NCBI GenBank assembly: GCA_016196035.1
Contig: JACPYM010000037.1
Coordinates: 1-64,000 of the forward strand
Reading direction: 5' to 3'
Origin: Acidobacteriota bacterium
Lineage (GTDB): Bacteria; Acidobacteriota; Blastocatellia; RBC074
Length of the DNA: 64,000 bases
The position numbers and the translations under genes were made by a program. Numbering within the stretch: position 1 is the stretch's first letter; every line of letters begins with the position of its first letter. The notes under the pieces are model-generated. The model did no database searches and was not told the DNA's origin. It saw nothing but the letters and a program-made list of their open reading frames with translations. Shown one piece after another: positions 55,814 through 64,000 of the stretch.

Positions 55814-57973
55814 TCAGCCCACGCGCGCCAATCCAAATCTCGGCTGACTCCGCACATGCTGAATCAACTTGTCCGTCTCGCGTGTGCGCCCGCGTTCGTT
55901 GAGCATGTATTCGGCCTCGCGTTTGGCGACCTCCAAAATCCTTTGATCGCGCACAATGTTGGCGATGCGGAATTCGGGCAAGCCCGATTGGCGCGTGCCC
56001 AGCACTTCGCCAGGGCCGCGAATCTCCAAATCCTTTTCGGCGATCTTGAAGCCATCCGTCGTCTCTTCCATCACCTTCAACCGCTCTTGCGCCTCTTTTG
56101 ATTTGGCGAATTGGGAAAGCAGGATGCAATAGCTTTCAGCCGCACCACGCCCGACGCGCCCGCGCAGTTGATGCAGTTGCGACAGGCCGAAACGTTCGGC
56201 GTGTTCGATCAACATCACCGAAGCGTTCGGCACATCCACGCCCACCTCGATCACCGTCGTCGCCACCAGAATCTGCGTGCGGTTCGTGGTGAAGGCCCGC
56301 ATCACTTCTTCCTTCTCCACCGGTTTCAGCTTGCCGTGCAAGAGGCCGACTTTGAATTCGGGGAAGACTTCGGTGCTGAGCGTTTCATACATCTCGGTGG
56401 CATTGCGCAAATCGAGCTTTTCAGACTCTTCGATCAGCGGCAGCACGACGTATGCCTGCCGTCCCGCCTTGATCTGGCCGCGCACGAATTCATATATCTT
56501 TGCGCGCTTCTCCTCGGTATCCCAACGCAAAAACGTTTTGATCGGCGTGCGGCCCGGCGGCATTTCGTCAATGATCGAAACTTCCAGATCGCCATACACC
56601 GTCATCGCCAGGCTGCGCGGAATCGGCGTCGCCGTCATCACCAGCACATCGGGATTCAAGCCCAACCGCCGCAAGGCCGCGCGCTGCATCACGCCGAAGC
56701 GGTGCTGTTCGTCAATCACCGCGAAGCCCAGCTTGTGAAAGCTCACGGCCTCTTGAATCACGGCGTGCGTGCCCACGACGACGTCAACATCGCCCGCCGC
56801 GATGGCCGCCTGCACTTCGCGTTTCTCTTTGGCTTTCAAACTGCCGGTCAGCAATTCGACGCGGTATTTGCCCGCCAGCCAGCGCTTGATGTTGCGCGCG
56901 TGCTGTTCGGCCAGAATCTCCGTCGGCGCCATCAACGCCGTCTGGTAGCCATTCTCGACCGCAATCACCAGCGCCTGCACCGCGACGATGGTTTTGCCGC
57001 TGCCGACATCGCCCTGCAACAACCGGTTCATCGGCTTGTCGCTGGTCATGTCGTCTACGATTTCTTTCAGACAACGCTTCTGCGCACCGGTCGGCGTAAA
57101 CGGCAGAATGGAGCGCACGGCCTGGCGCACTTTGTCGGTGATTTCGATCTGCAAGCCCTTCGGTTCGCTGATGCGTTCGCCGCGCCGCAAGCCCAACGCC
57201 AGCGCCAGCCAGAAAAACTCCTCGAAGATCAAGCGCCGATGCGCGGGCGATTTGGCTTGCTGGTAATGCTCAATCGGTACGTCATCGCTGGGGAAATGAA
57301 TCTGGCGCAAGGCCGCACCGCGCACGATCAGGTTGTTGCGCGCGACGATTTCCTCCGGCAGGTTTTCCAGCACATCCTGGCTCAGATTGCTGACGACGTG
57401 ATGAAAGATCGAACGCAACTGCCGCGTGCGAAAATCGCCCAGCTTGCGATAGACCGGCACGCGCCGCGCCGTATGAATCGCGTTGGACTCGGCGTCATCG
57501 TCCTCATCGGCCAGCAACTCGTATTCGGGGTTCTCGACCTCGAAATAGCCCTTGTACTTGTTCTTCTTCCACTGCCCGTACAGGATCACGCGCGTGCCCC
57601 GGTTGAAGACCTTCGATAAATAGACCTGATTCCACCAGAAAGCGCGCACCTGCGCCTCGCCATCGGTGGCGATAAACTCATACATCTTCAACCGCCCGCC
57701 CTTGAGCGGCACGATGCCACCCACGCGCACCAAGACCTCCACCGAAGTGTAATCGCCATCCTGCAACGCCGCCACGCGCGCCAGATTGGAACGGTCTTCA
57801 TAGCGCATCGGCAGGTAATGCAGCAGGTCTTCGATGATGGCTTCGCGCGCGTCGGGCTTGGCGGTGAGCGCGGCCATTTCGACGGCGAGGGAATGCGCAG
57901 TCTTCTGGCCTACGCGCGGGATCGCGTGGTGGTGGAGTTCGACGAGTGGGGTGTTGAGGGTAAGCACGATCAA
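55814..57973 (-). CDS. recG: ATP-dependent DNA helicase RecG
   Basis: A 719-residue replication-fork reversal helicase. Seen: an N-terminal wedge OB-fold (VEVLVRVGGIVPLKGGRLKM), Walker A LLQGDVGSGKT, APTEILAEQHARN, Walker B-type FAVIDEQHRFGV, MTATPIPRSLAMT and, in the second RecA domain, LLHGKLKPVEKE, VIEVGVDVPNA and QLRGRVGRG. It is complete. The start lies 23 bases from the DUF4276 stop, in the same direction, so recG may be co-transcribed with the two-gene module upstream. Confidence 0.96.
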   Translation of the reverse strand: MIVLTLNTPLVELHHHAIPRVGQKTAHSLAVEMAALTAKPDAREAIIEDLLHYLPMRYEDRSNLARVAALQDGDYTSVEVLVRVGGIVPLKGGRLKMYEFIATDGEAQVRAFWWNQVYLSKVFNRGTRVILYGQWKKNKYKGYFEVENPEYELLADEDDDAESNAIHTARRVPVYRKLGDFRTRQLRSIFHHVVSNLSQDVLENLPEEIVARNNLIVRGAALRQIHFPSDDVPIEHYQQAKSPAHRRLIFEEFFWLALALGLRRGERISEPKGLQIEITDKVRQAVRSILPFTPTGAQKRCLKEIVDDMTSDKPMNRLLQGDVGSGKTIVAVQALVIAVENGYQTALMAPTEILAEQHARNIKRWLAGKYRVELLTGSLKAKEKREVQAAIAAGDVDVVVGTHAVIQEAVSFHKLGFAVIDEQHRFGVMQRAALRRLGLNPDVLVMTATPIPRSLAMTVYGDLEVSIIDEMPPGRTPIKTFLRWDTEEKRAKIYEFVRGQIKAGRQAYVVLPLIEESEKLDLRNATEMYETLSTEVFPEFKVGLLHGKLKPVEKEEVMRAFTTNRTQILVATTVIEVGVDVPNASVMLIEHAERFGLSQLHQLRGRVGRGAAESYCILLSQFAKSKEAQERLKVMEETTDGFKIAEKDLEIRGPGEVLGTRQSGLPEFRIANIVRDQRILEVAKREAEYMLNERGRTRETDKLIQHVRSQPRFGLARVG

Positions 57974-57996
57974 TCCCTAAGCTGATGGTTTGGCAA

Positions 57997-58644
57997 TCAA
58001 CAACCGCTGGCTTGTGCCAGGCGCAGCATTTCATCCAGCAGTTCTTTCAAGCGCGGACATTTTTGATAAGCAAGCGCCGGGTCAAGTTTGCTGAACAGAT
58101 CGTAACCATCAGCAGTCTTCTTGTAGTATTCGGTCTTGCCAGAGCCAGCCCCAAGTTTCTCACGGTAAAGCCTGCCTAGCAGCTTAGCTGGCGGTTGATC
58201 GAAATTGACCGCTTCGGGGTTGTTTGCCGCGTTGCGCAAAGCAGCTCGGAGTTGAATAGGAAAGATGTCCGGATCGCTCAAGAGCCAGGCTTCCAACTCG
58301 TGAACCGCAAAGAGCTGGTGAAATTTCAGGTGACTTACCTCAGCCTGCAATTTCTGTTGTCCCCAGGCGTAGCGTTCTTGCACCGTGCGCAGATGTGATG
58401 GATAGAAATTCTGTGGGCCGTACAAATCAAGCAAGCCGATGACGGCGATGACCTGGCTGCTTTTCGGGCCGTCGAGATGTAGCCGGGCTTTCCTCGCAAA
58501 TCGCGCCAGATATTCACCACATCCATTGAAAGGGATTACCTGCACACCAACACGCTGGCTCAGCCTCGGATTGAGCCAGCGTTGGAAAAAACCGGGCAAC
58601 ACTCGCTGCTCGGTGTCGCCTTCAACCAACAGGACGAACTTCAT
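57997..58644 (-). CDS. DUF4276 family protein (TOPRIM-like nuclease candidate)
   Basis: A 215-residue protein. MKFVLLVEGDTEQRVLPGFF carries the Glu of a TOPRIM-like first strand, VIGLLDLYG the acidic second position, and FAVHELEAWLLSD the conserved Glu/Asp helix typical of DUF4276. Its start overlaps the AAA ATPase stop by four bases (ATGA). Pairs of an ABC-type AAA ATPase with a TOPRIM-like partner make up several anti-phage systems (OLD family, PARIS). A similar role is inferred, not shown. Confidence 0.82.
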   Translation of the reverse strand: MKFVLLVEGDTEQRVLPGFFQRWLNPRLSQRVGVQVIPFNGCGEYLARFARKARLHLDGPKSSQVIAVIGLLDLYGPQNFYPSHLRTVQERYAWGQQKLQAEVSHLKFHQLFAVHELEAWLLSDPDIFPIQLRAALRNAANNPEAVNFDQPPAKLLGRLYREKLGAGSGKTEYYKKTADGYDLFSKLDPALAYQKCPRLKELLDEMLRLAQASGC

Positions 58645-59801
58645 GTGGTCAGGGCCTCCAACTCACCTGATCTAAATAGCTCGCCAAGCGAGTATTCGGC
58701 CAGCCAATACCTCAATTCTTCTCCATCAAGCGTGTTCAGCAAGGTTTCCCCATTCTCCCAGCGTGCCACAGTGGTGGTCGGCTTGGTGTCGGTGAAGGCA
58801 TCAAGGAATTGCGGGGAGTGGGTAGTAAAGACGACTTGCGTGCGAGAAGAAGCCTCAACGGCAAACTCGGCAATGATCGGCAGCATTGTCGGATGTAAGC
58901 CCGTTTCGGGTTCATCAATGGCAATCAACATTGGCGAATCAGGCGCAGTCAAGACTGTTAGTAAAAGCAAGTAACGCAGCGTGCCATCAGACAAATCCGC
59001 CGCAGATTGTTCGCGCCGCAAAGTTTTCCAACGTAAGCGGAGATGTACGCGTTGGTCGGCAGCGGGCGGAAAAACAAGCTCTTCATAGTCGCCGCCGAAA
59101 GCCGCGCGCATTGCCGAATCAATGCTGCGTTTGAATTCGCGGTCACCAGTGTACAGAGTATGCAGCACAGCTATGAGGTTTTGCCCATCAGATTCAAGAT
59201 GTTTCTCAAAGCGAGAAACAACGGCTTGTCTAATTTTTGCGTCTTGTCCAACATTGACATCTTGCAAAATAAAAATGCGACTTAACTTATTACGAACTCT
59301 CATAAGGCTAGGGGCTCCAGCGGTATGCGATGGAAGAAGTCCAAACCAAAGTTCATCTTGCCGAAGATCTTGCCCGCCTGTATTTAGCAATTCTATTTCC
59401 TGAGATGAATCCCCGCTATTTCTATCAAAGGAAGTCACAACTAAAGGTGCTTGAATGTCAGTTAACTGTTTGACCGCTACGGTTTCTTTAGATACCGAAT
59501 ATGAATTTGTATAACCAAATCGGGCTAACTCAAATATGCACCTAAAGTCAGGATCAAATGTTTTCAAATCAACACTTATGGATGCAGCGACTCCATCCCA
59601 TAAAATAGACTCCATTCCACCTGACATCTGCACATACTTTGACAGCCTGCTTTGTGCTGAAACTGCTATCAATTCAAGCATTCGCAATAAATTCGATTTC
59701 CCCGTTCCATTCTGACCAATCACCACATTCAAATCGCCCGGCTGCCAACTCACATTTTTGAGCGACCGGAACCCGGCAATATCAAGCTGTTTGATCTTCA
59801 T
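58641..59801 (-). CDS. AAA family ATPase (RecF/OLD-like) paired with DUF4276
   Basis: A 386-residue ABC-type ATPase. FRSLKNVSWQPGDLNVVIGQ is the standard start, with Walker A GQNGTGKS at 29-36. The signature-like LSDGTLRYLLLLT and Walker B LIAIDEPETGLHP follow (about 285-300), then the H-loop VFTTHSPQFLDAF. The centre (about 90-240) is an insertion with lower codon bias and more AT than the ends. No nuclease domain is fused, so the partner downstream probably supplies it. The ATG overlaps nothing upstream, and the gene begins the module. Confidence 0.9.
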   Translation of the reverse strand: MKIKQLDIAGFRSLKNVSWQPGDLNVVIGQNGTGKSNLLRMLELIAVSAQSRLSKYVQMSGGMESILWDGVAASISVDLKTFDPDFRCIFELARFGYTNSYSVSKETVAVKQLTDIQAPLVVTSFDRNSGDSSQEIELLNTGGQDLRQDELWFGLLPSHTAGAPSLMRVRNKLSRIFILQDVNVGQDAKIRQAVVSRFEKHLESDGQNLIAVLHTLYTGDREFKRSIDSAMRAAFGGDYEELVFPPAADQRVHLRLRWKTLRREQSAADLSDGTLRYLLLLTVLTAPDSPMLIAIDEPETGLHPTMLPIIAEFAVEASSRTQVVFTTHSPQFLDAFTDTKPTTTVARWENGETLLNTLDGEELRYWLAEYSLGELFRSGELEALTT

Positions 59802-59972
59802 TTGGATAACTCCGAATTGCGTGTTCTATGTATCGGAATCCTAGCACAGACGGACGGCGCTCACGATAACGGCAAGCGGCTGGTGCGTTGCACCGTTTTT
59901 TTCGGAAGTCGGGAAGCCGGTAAAGATGAACACAACTAAACTGTGCTGAACGAAGTCTGGCTTGACTGGCAA

Positions 59973-60842
59973 TTACTTCACGGGCGCAAACACATCAGCC
60001 TGATACGTCACCCCAAACGTCAGACCGCTCCGTTCGCTGCGTTTGTTAAGACCTGTGATCCCGGCCACGTCCCACAACAACCCGCCCGCCTTGATGCGCG
60101 CGCCGAAGCGACTGGCGCCATCCGATTCCGTCCCGCGCGGCGCGTTCTTGCGCGTGCTGTAGCGGCCATTCACTTCGCCCACAAAGGTCACGCGGTCGTT
60201 GTAAGCGTAGGTCGCTGCCAGCCCATATAACAGCACATCGTTTTGCGTGAACAGATCAACGGGTGCGGTCAGGATGCCCAGGCCGAGGTTGCCATAGACA
60301 TAGAGTTTCTTGCCGAAATGCTTGCCCGCCAGCGTGGTCGCAAAGAAGTTGGTTTGATTGACGCCGATGCCGCGCGTCTGGTTGGAGTTGGGCAGCTCCG
60401 CGCCAAAGCGGAAGCCGAGCGCGGGCGTGCGCTTGCCTTCGTTGCGCAGTTTGAATTTGGCCGCCAGGAAAAAATCGCCCGTGTCGTGCGTCGAATTCGT
60501 CCCCTGGCTCAGATGAAGCGGGAAGGGCGCGGTCTGAATCTGGCGGTTGATGCTGAGGTAATTTTGCATGACGCCGCCGGCCTCAAACTCTACGTTGGGG
60601 GCGAGGCCGAAGGTGAGCGAGACGACGCCGACGCGCGTCAAATCGCCATTCAAGCCCGACAGCGTGAAGTCACGGTTCTGCACAAAGTCAAAACCGAAAT
60701 CGAAGCGCGCCGTGCCGGGTTTGACGATCTCTACGTCTTCGGTGATCAGCGGGCGTTGTGCTTGTTGGGCGCGGGCGTTTGCGGCCAACAGCAACAACGT
60801 GCAGGCGCTGATAAAAATGCTGCGAAGCTTGTGCGTATTCAT
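59973..60842 (-). CDS. outer-membrane beta-barrel-like protein of unknown function
   Basis: A 289-residue exported protein with a signal peptide (FISACTLLLLAANARAQ). The mature protein is made of alternating beta-strand patterns (RFDFGFDFVQNRDFTL, VGVVSLTFGLAPNVEFEAGG, LYVYGNLGLGILTAPVD, DRVTFVGEVNGRYST) ending near FGVTYQADVFAPVK, as in small transport-type barrels. The start is placed at the signal peptide; an upstream ATG at 60974 lacks one. Cargo and partner are unknown. Confidence 0.8.
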   Translation of the reverse strand: MNTHKLRSIFISACTLLLLAANARAQQAQRPLITEDVEIVKPGTARFDFGFDFVQNRDFTLSGLNGDLTRVGVVSLTFGLAPNVEFEAGGVMQNYLSINRQIQTAPFPLHLSQGTNSTHDTGDFFLAAKFKLRNEGKRTPALGFRFGAELPNSNQTRGIGVNQTNFFATTLAGKHFGKKLYVYGNLGLGILTAPVDLFTQNDVLLYGLAATYAYNDRVTFVGEVNGRYSTRKNAPRGTESDGASRFGARIKAGGLLWDVAGITGLNKRSERSGLTFGVTYQADVFAPVK

Positions 60843-60977
60843 CGGTTGATTCAGCCAATCTTGCCAATCTGAATGAAGCGGGCCGGTGGTGGCCCGGCCC
60901 AGATCATAGGCTGTCAAGCCGCGCAACGTAAAGCCGAAACAGGACAGGCTGAAAAGCGATGAGCGGCGCTGCACAAA

Positions 60978-61045
60978 AGCATGGAGTTCAGGCTTCAGCC
61001 TGTGTTCGCCAACTCCAAAACAGGCTGAAGCCTGAACTCCATGCT
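60978..61045. repeat. palindromic repeat, 26-bp perfect arms
   Basis: AGCATGGAGTTCAGGCTTCA begins the left arm (60978-61003), exactly complementary to 61020-61045 around a 16-base loop. It lies between the VWA gene stop and the barrel gene and could end VWA transcription. Confidence 0.85.
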
Positions 61046-61060
61046 CTTTGGCGAATGCCT

Positions 61061-62317
61061 CTATTGCCCCGTGCCCGCCAACTGGCGTGGGCGCAGAATC
61101 GGGCGGTCTTTGCCGCTATCTTTGCCGTCCGGTGTGCCCTTTGCGCGATAGCCTTCGCGGGCACGGATGACGACGTTGGGGAGTTTGGCTTGCACGCGCA
61201 CGCGGCGATAAGTGCCATCTTGCGCCGTGTTGGATGGGTAGTAACTCAGCGCGTATTGATAGCGTAGTTCTTCGGCAATGCTGGTAAAGGCACTGTGCAC
61301 ATTGCCGAGTGTTTCGGCGCGGTAAAGCCTACCGCCGCTGCGATCCGCCAGTTGCCGCAGATATTCGCCCGCATCCACATATTGACCGTGATTCGGCCCG
61401 CGTTGCGGCCATTGGCCACCGGGAAATTGCGCATTGCCCCATTGCGGCCACGGCATCAATGGCATGAAGGGCCAGCGGCGACGCCCGCCGCCTGACGGAG
61501 GGATATTGATGATCGGTGGTAAACCGCCAGGATTGCGCCGGCCACCATAACCACCTGGCATCTGGTCTTCGGTGTTGTATTGAATTGGGAAAACGACCAC
61601 GTCCGATTCTTCGACCTCTGCGATAGTGTCGCGGGCGCGCACGCCTTTGCTGGTGGTATCTACGCCATCGGTAAAGAGCACGATGGCTTTGCGGCCTTCG
61701 ATGCGTTTGAGGCGTTCGCTGACGACCAGATCAACCGCTTCATAAAGGCTGGTGCCGCCGCCGATGCGCGTGCCGTAAATGGCCCGGCGCAAGCGCGCGC
61801 GGTCGCTGGTGAATTCGGAATCCACATACACGCGATCATCGAACGAGACGACCATGATTTGGTCATCGCCGCGCAATTGTTCGACAAAGGCGATGGCGGC
61901 GGCCTGAATGTCTTCGTGTTTGAAGGCGGTGCTGCGCGAAACGTCCAGCAGCAGGACGACGTGCAACGGCATCGTGACCGAGGTGAAATCGGCTACCTCT
62001 TGCTCAACCCCGTCTTCGTAAACGCGAAAGTCTTCTTTCTTCAAAAACGGGATGTAGCGTCCGCCGCGATCCAGCGCCGTCACGGGAATCGAAACCAAGC
62101 TCGTATCAATTTTGATCGTGTCGCTGTCATCCGGCACTTCGGGTTTTTGCGATGGCTGGTTCAGCGGTGGCGTAGTTTCCTGTTTCTGTCCAGGTGTAGG
62201 CGTCGGTGCAGGTTGCGAACGGCGGCCCGATTGCGCGGCAGCATGGAAATTGACGCCGAAGGCCAGCGTGAGCATGAACGAAACGAAGAGAAAGCTTGCG
62301 AAGATCGGTCTATTCAT
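61061..62317 (-). CDS. secreted von Willebrand factor A domain protein (acidobacterial type)
   Basis: A 418-residue exported protein. After the signal peptide (FASFLFVSFMLTLAFGVNFH) comes a Pro/Thr-rich linker. The segment VSIPVTALDRGGRYIPFLKK (with EDFRVYEDGVEQE) precedes the VWA fold, with MIDAS motif LLLDVSRST and VVSFDDRVYV and IVLFTDGVD. The order fits the VWFA-related domain family that is expanded in Acidobacteria. It probably binds protein through a metal ion. The start at 62317 has GGAG 8 bases upstream. Confidence 0.9.
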   Translation of the reverse strand: MNRPIFASFLFVSFMLTLAFGVNFHAAAQSGRRSQPAPTPTPGQKQETTPPLNQPSQKPEVPDDSDTIKIDTSLVSIPVTALDRGGRYIPFLKKEDFRVYEDGVEQEVADFTSVTMPLHVVLLLDVSRSTAFKHEDIQAAAIAFVEQLRGDDQIMVVSFDDRVYVDSEFTSDRARLRRAIYGTRIGGGTSLYEAVDLVVSERLKRIEGRKAIVLFTDGVDTTSKGVRARDTIAEVEESDVVVFPIQYNTEDQMPGGYGGRRNPGGLPPIINIPPSGGGRRRWPFMPLMPWPQWGNAQFPGGQWPQRGPNHGQYVDAGEYLRQLADRSGGRLYRAETLGNVHSAFTSIAEELRYQYALSYYPSNTAQDGTYRRVRVQAKLPNVVIRAREGYRAKGTPDGKDSGKDRPILRPRQLAGTGQ

Positions 62318-62500
62318 TGTGCGTACTCCTTCCGCGCGCATGAACGCAGCGATAGATACAGCTTGCCCGCTACGGACGAATTTTTGTGAATGGGGAAGGC
62401 TTGCGCGGAAAGGGGTAATCGCAAGCGGGCGGGATTATAGCGCAGCGCGGCGGCGGATGTTGGGGTTTTCTCTTTGGTCACTAACTCGCCAGGTTAAGGC

Positions 62501-62576
62501 TTGCCGCAGATAGACGCAGAAAAACGCGGATTGGCAATAGCATTGATCCGCGTTTTTCTGCGTCTATCTGCGGCAA
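62501..62576. repeat. perfect palindrome, family 3 copy 2 (31-bp arms)
   Basis: The left arm 62501-62531 (TTGCCGCAGATAGACGCAGA...) is exactly complementary to 62546-62576 around a 14-base loop. It is related to the imperfect copy at 49721-49800. It is located 8 bases after the stop of the YihY gene, where it could act as a terminator. Confidence 0.88.
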
Positions 62577-62583
62577 AGATCGC

Positions 62584-63480
62584 TTACTTCGACCGCGTCC
62601 AGCTTTTCGGCAACACATCGCGTGCCGACAGATTCGCGCCCAAGATCAGAATAAATGACGAGATGAACACCCACGTGATCAGCGCCATCAGCGACGAAAG
62701 CTGTTTGTAGCTGCCTTTGAAATCCAGCAACGGCATCACCACTCTGAACCCCAACGTCGTGATCATCCACAGCACCGCCGTCGCTGCCGAGGCGAAAAAG
62801 ATTTGCACGCGATGCACCTTGCCGTTGGGCACGACGTAATACACGGCAAAAAAGAGCAGCACCAAAAACGGCAGCGAGATGATCGTCGCAATCACCGCAA
62901 AGATCGGCTTGCGAATCGCGGCATCGCCCAGCAGCTTGCCCAGCAAATAATCCCAGGGGCTGGCAATCGCAATTGCAAGCAGGATGATGACGCTGCACAC
63001 CAACACCAGCGGCATGTACAGCAAGTATTGTTTGATGACGTTGCGTTCGGGGAACTTCCACGAACGATTCAAGGCGAGTTCAAGCGGCTGAAAAATACCC
63101 GAACTGGAAAAGATCAGCAGCGCAAATGAAACCAGCGTGGCCTTGCCACCCGGCCCGCGCGTGACTTGATCCAGACTGTCGAACAAGGTCCGCGATTCCG
63201 CCGGTACCAGCGCAATCATGAGCCGGTAACAGGTTTCATAGCCTTGCTGCCAACCGAGGACGTTGACCAGAAAGCTGCCCAGCAGGACCAGAAACGAAAA
63301 GAACGACATCAGCACGTTGAAGGCGATGGACGAGGCGTGCACGTAGGTCTCGCTCTCGGTTAAATCCCAGATCGCGGGCCACATCTTTTTCAAAAAGAGC
63401 CAGGTGCCCTGCGCATAAAACTTGAAGCCACGCGCTCCGGCAGCGGGTGGGGCAATGGCGGTTTCGGTTTGTTCGTTCAT
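62584..63480 (-). CDS. YihY/BrkB family inner-membrane protein
   Basis: A 298-residue protein with six membrane helices (about residues 55-78, 115-135, 158-180, 195-220, 228-250 and 260-285). Characteristic stretches are YVHASSIAFNVLMSFFSFLV and VNVLGWQQGYETCYRLMIAL in the first half. FYVYVVPNG-type spacing is present as FFAVYYVVPNGKVHRVQIFF, and MALITWVFISSFILILGANL is near the end. Members were misnamed RNase BN; a transport or lipid role is suspected but unproven. Confidence 0.9.
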   Translation of the reverse strand: MNEQTETAIAPPAAGARGFKFYAQGTWLFLKKMWPAIWDLTESETYVHASSIAFNVLMSFFSFLVLLGSFLVNVLGWQQGYETCYRLMIALVPAESRTLFDSLDQVTRGPGGKATLVSFALLIFSSSGIFQPLELALNRSWKFPERNVIKQYLLYMPLVLVCSVIILLAIAIASPWDYLLGKLLGDAAIRKPIFAVIATIISLPFLVLLFFAVYYVVPNGKVHRVQIFFASAATAVLWMITTLGFRVVMPLLDFKGSYKQLSSLMALITWVFISSFILILGANLSARDVLPKSWTRSK

Positions 63481-63615
63481 AAACTCAACTGTTCGGGGGA
63501 ACGATCAGCGCCCTCCGCTCACAACCAGAAACGTACCAGTAATAGAGTTGTTGCGACCTTTGGAAACAACAACATAGCAAATTGGCGACGGGGACACTGA
63601 AACCCAGTGGGCGAC

Positions 63616-63722
63616 CGTCATTCTCCATTCTATATTCTCCATTCTCCATTCTCTTGCAGAGGCCGTCTTGATTGAGGTTTACCACTGCCCAGGAATGGAG
63701 AATGCAGAATGGAGAATGGCGG
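63616..63722. repeat. palindromic repeat with internal tandem ATTCTCC units
   Basis: CCGTCATTCTCCATTCTATA at the left opposes GCAGAATGGAGAATGGCGG at the right (63722). The unit ATTCTCC recurs three times in the left arm. It lies in the 436-base gap between the YihY gene and the last gene. No coding content is supported there. Confidence 0.75.
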
Positions 63723-63916
63723 TTAAGCAGTTGGTAGTGAACGCCAAAACGCAAATTCCCCACTGTTTTCCACTGCAACAAGGATCGTGATCGGTAGAAG
63801 CAGCCAGAGCGTGAGAGCCGCCGCATACACGCCACCGTCAACCTTCCCGAATTCATCAGTGAAAGCAGGCAGAGTTTGCGCACCAAGCGGTTTCATCGTC
63901 AGCGAACCAGACGAAC

Positions 63917-64000
63917 TCAGCGCTGTTCAGCCTTTTGAATTGGCGGTTCAGGTTGGGCTGCGGCCTGTGGCGAAGGCACGGCGGCCAGTTTGCGAATCGG
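63917..64000 (-). CDS. 3' end of a gene running off the window
   Basis: The minus strand stays open from the window edge to TGA at 63919-63917 and encodes PIRKLAAVPSPQAAAQPEPP then IQKAEQR. This is a Pro/Ala/Gln-rich tail like those of exported or membrane proteins. The family cannot be told from 27 residues. Confidence 0.45.
   Translation of the reverse strand, partial: PIRKLAAVPSPQAAAQPEPPIQKAEQR

Noticed and set aside
56111-57619. 502-codon plus-strand frame over recG
   Set aside because: Antisense to an intact RecG with all helicase motifs; composition is His/Arg/Gln-rich.
63485-63886. 133-codon minus-strand frame after the YihY gene
   Set aside because: It crosses the palindromic repeat at 63616-63722, has low-complexity composition and no ribosome site.

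Overview
The window reads as a chromosome segment of a GC-rich Gram-negative bacterium, most likely an acidobacterium of the Blastocatellia type. This is inferred from gene style, not from a marker gene. The signs are a zinc-ribbon Ser/Thr kinase with PD40 repeats, a von Willebrand A protein of the kind common in Acidobacteria, a BNR/VPS10-type secreted propeller, a giant NHL-repeat protein, an ECF41 sigma factor, recU, RND/TolC efflux genes, and many intergenic palindromic repeats. No rRNA is present. Two tRNA genes are present (Asn-GTT and Ala-CGC).

Layout. 0-7 kb: a kinase that loses its PD40 propeller at a foreign junction, then a four-gene overlapping minus-strand operon (GT4, second glycosyltransferase, polysaccharide deacetylase, ABC exporter) that probably makes and exports a glycan or glycolipid. 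7-12 kb: a mobile-element graveyard (IS1595 and IS982-like remnants and a LamG fragment) followed by an orphan cas6 translationally coupled to a SWIM zinc-finger gene, then tRNA-Asn. 12-15.3 kb: cytochrome c peroxidase, tRNA-Ala, family-4 uracil-DNA glycosylase, MscS channel. 15.4-23.2 kb: one 2,611-residue secreted NHL/HYR/PA14/TIG protein with a duplicated module.

23.8-30 kb is a decaying accessory island. It holds a truncated DNA methyltransferase, a split HNH nuclease, a NurA-like protein, and a HerA-type ATPase whose last 24 codons are cut off by a precise 115-bp insertion of a palindromic miniature element at CTAG. The uninterrupted gene can be reconstructed from the sequence. Next to it lie an unknown 309-residue protein and a 44-codon stub of a GMC-type oxidoreductase.

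30-42 kb: exported superoxide dismutase, RND adaptor, propeller-SpoIIE phosphatase sensor, a C39-type peptidase with a small partner, RND permease, a MazF-like toxin-antitoxin pair lodged between the permease and TolC genes, and TolC. 42-46 kb: PPOX-family protein, RecX, YebC, RecU and small proteins. 46-55.7 kb: secreted BNR propeller, CocE/NonD hydrolase, ECF41 sigma factor, FAD oxidoreductase, RNase D-like exonuclease. 55.8-64 kb: RecG, a DUF4276 plus AAA-ATPase pair (possible defence module), an outer-membrane-type protein, a VWA protein, YihY/BrkB, and the 3' end of one more gene.

At least nine palindromic repeat families sit between genes. One family (core CCGCGCGCGTGAGCAAGCGG) occurs three times. 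In each case a neighbouring reading frame ends in, or at the edge of, the repeat. The most unusual points are the cas6-SWIM pair without a CRISPR array, the HerA/NurA/HNH/methylase cluster with its element-capped HerA gene, and the AAA/DUF4276 pair directly upstream of recG.
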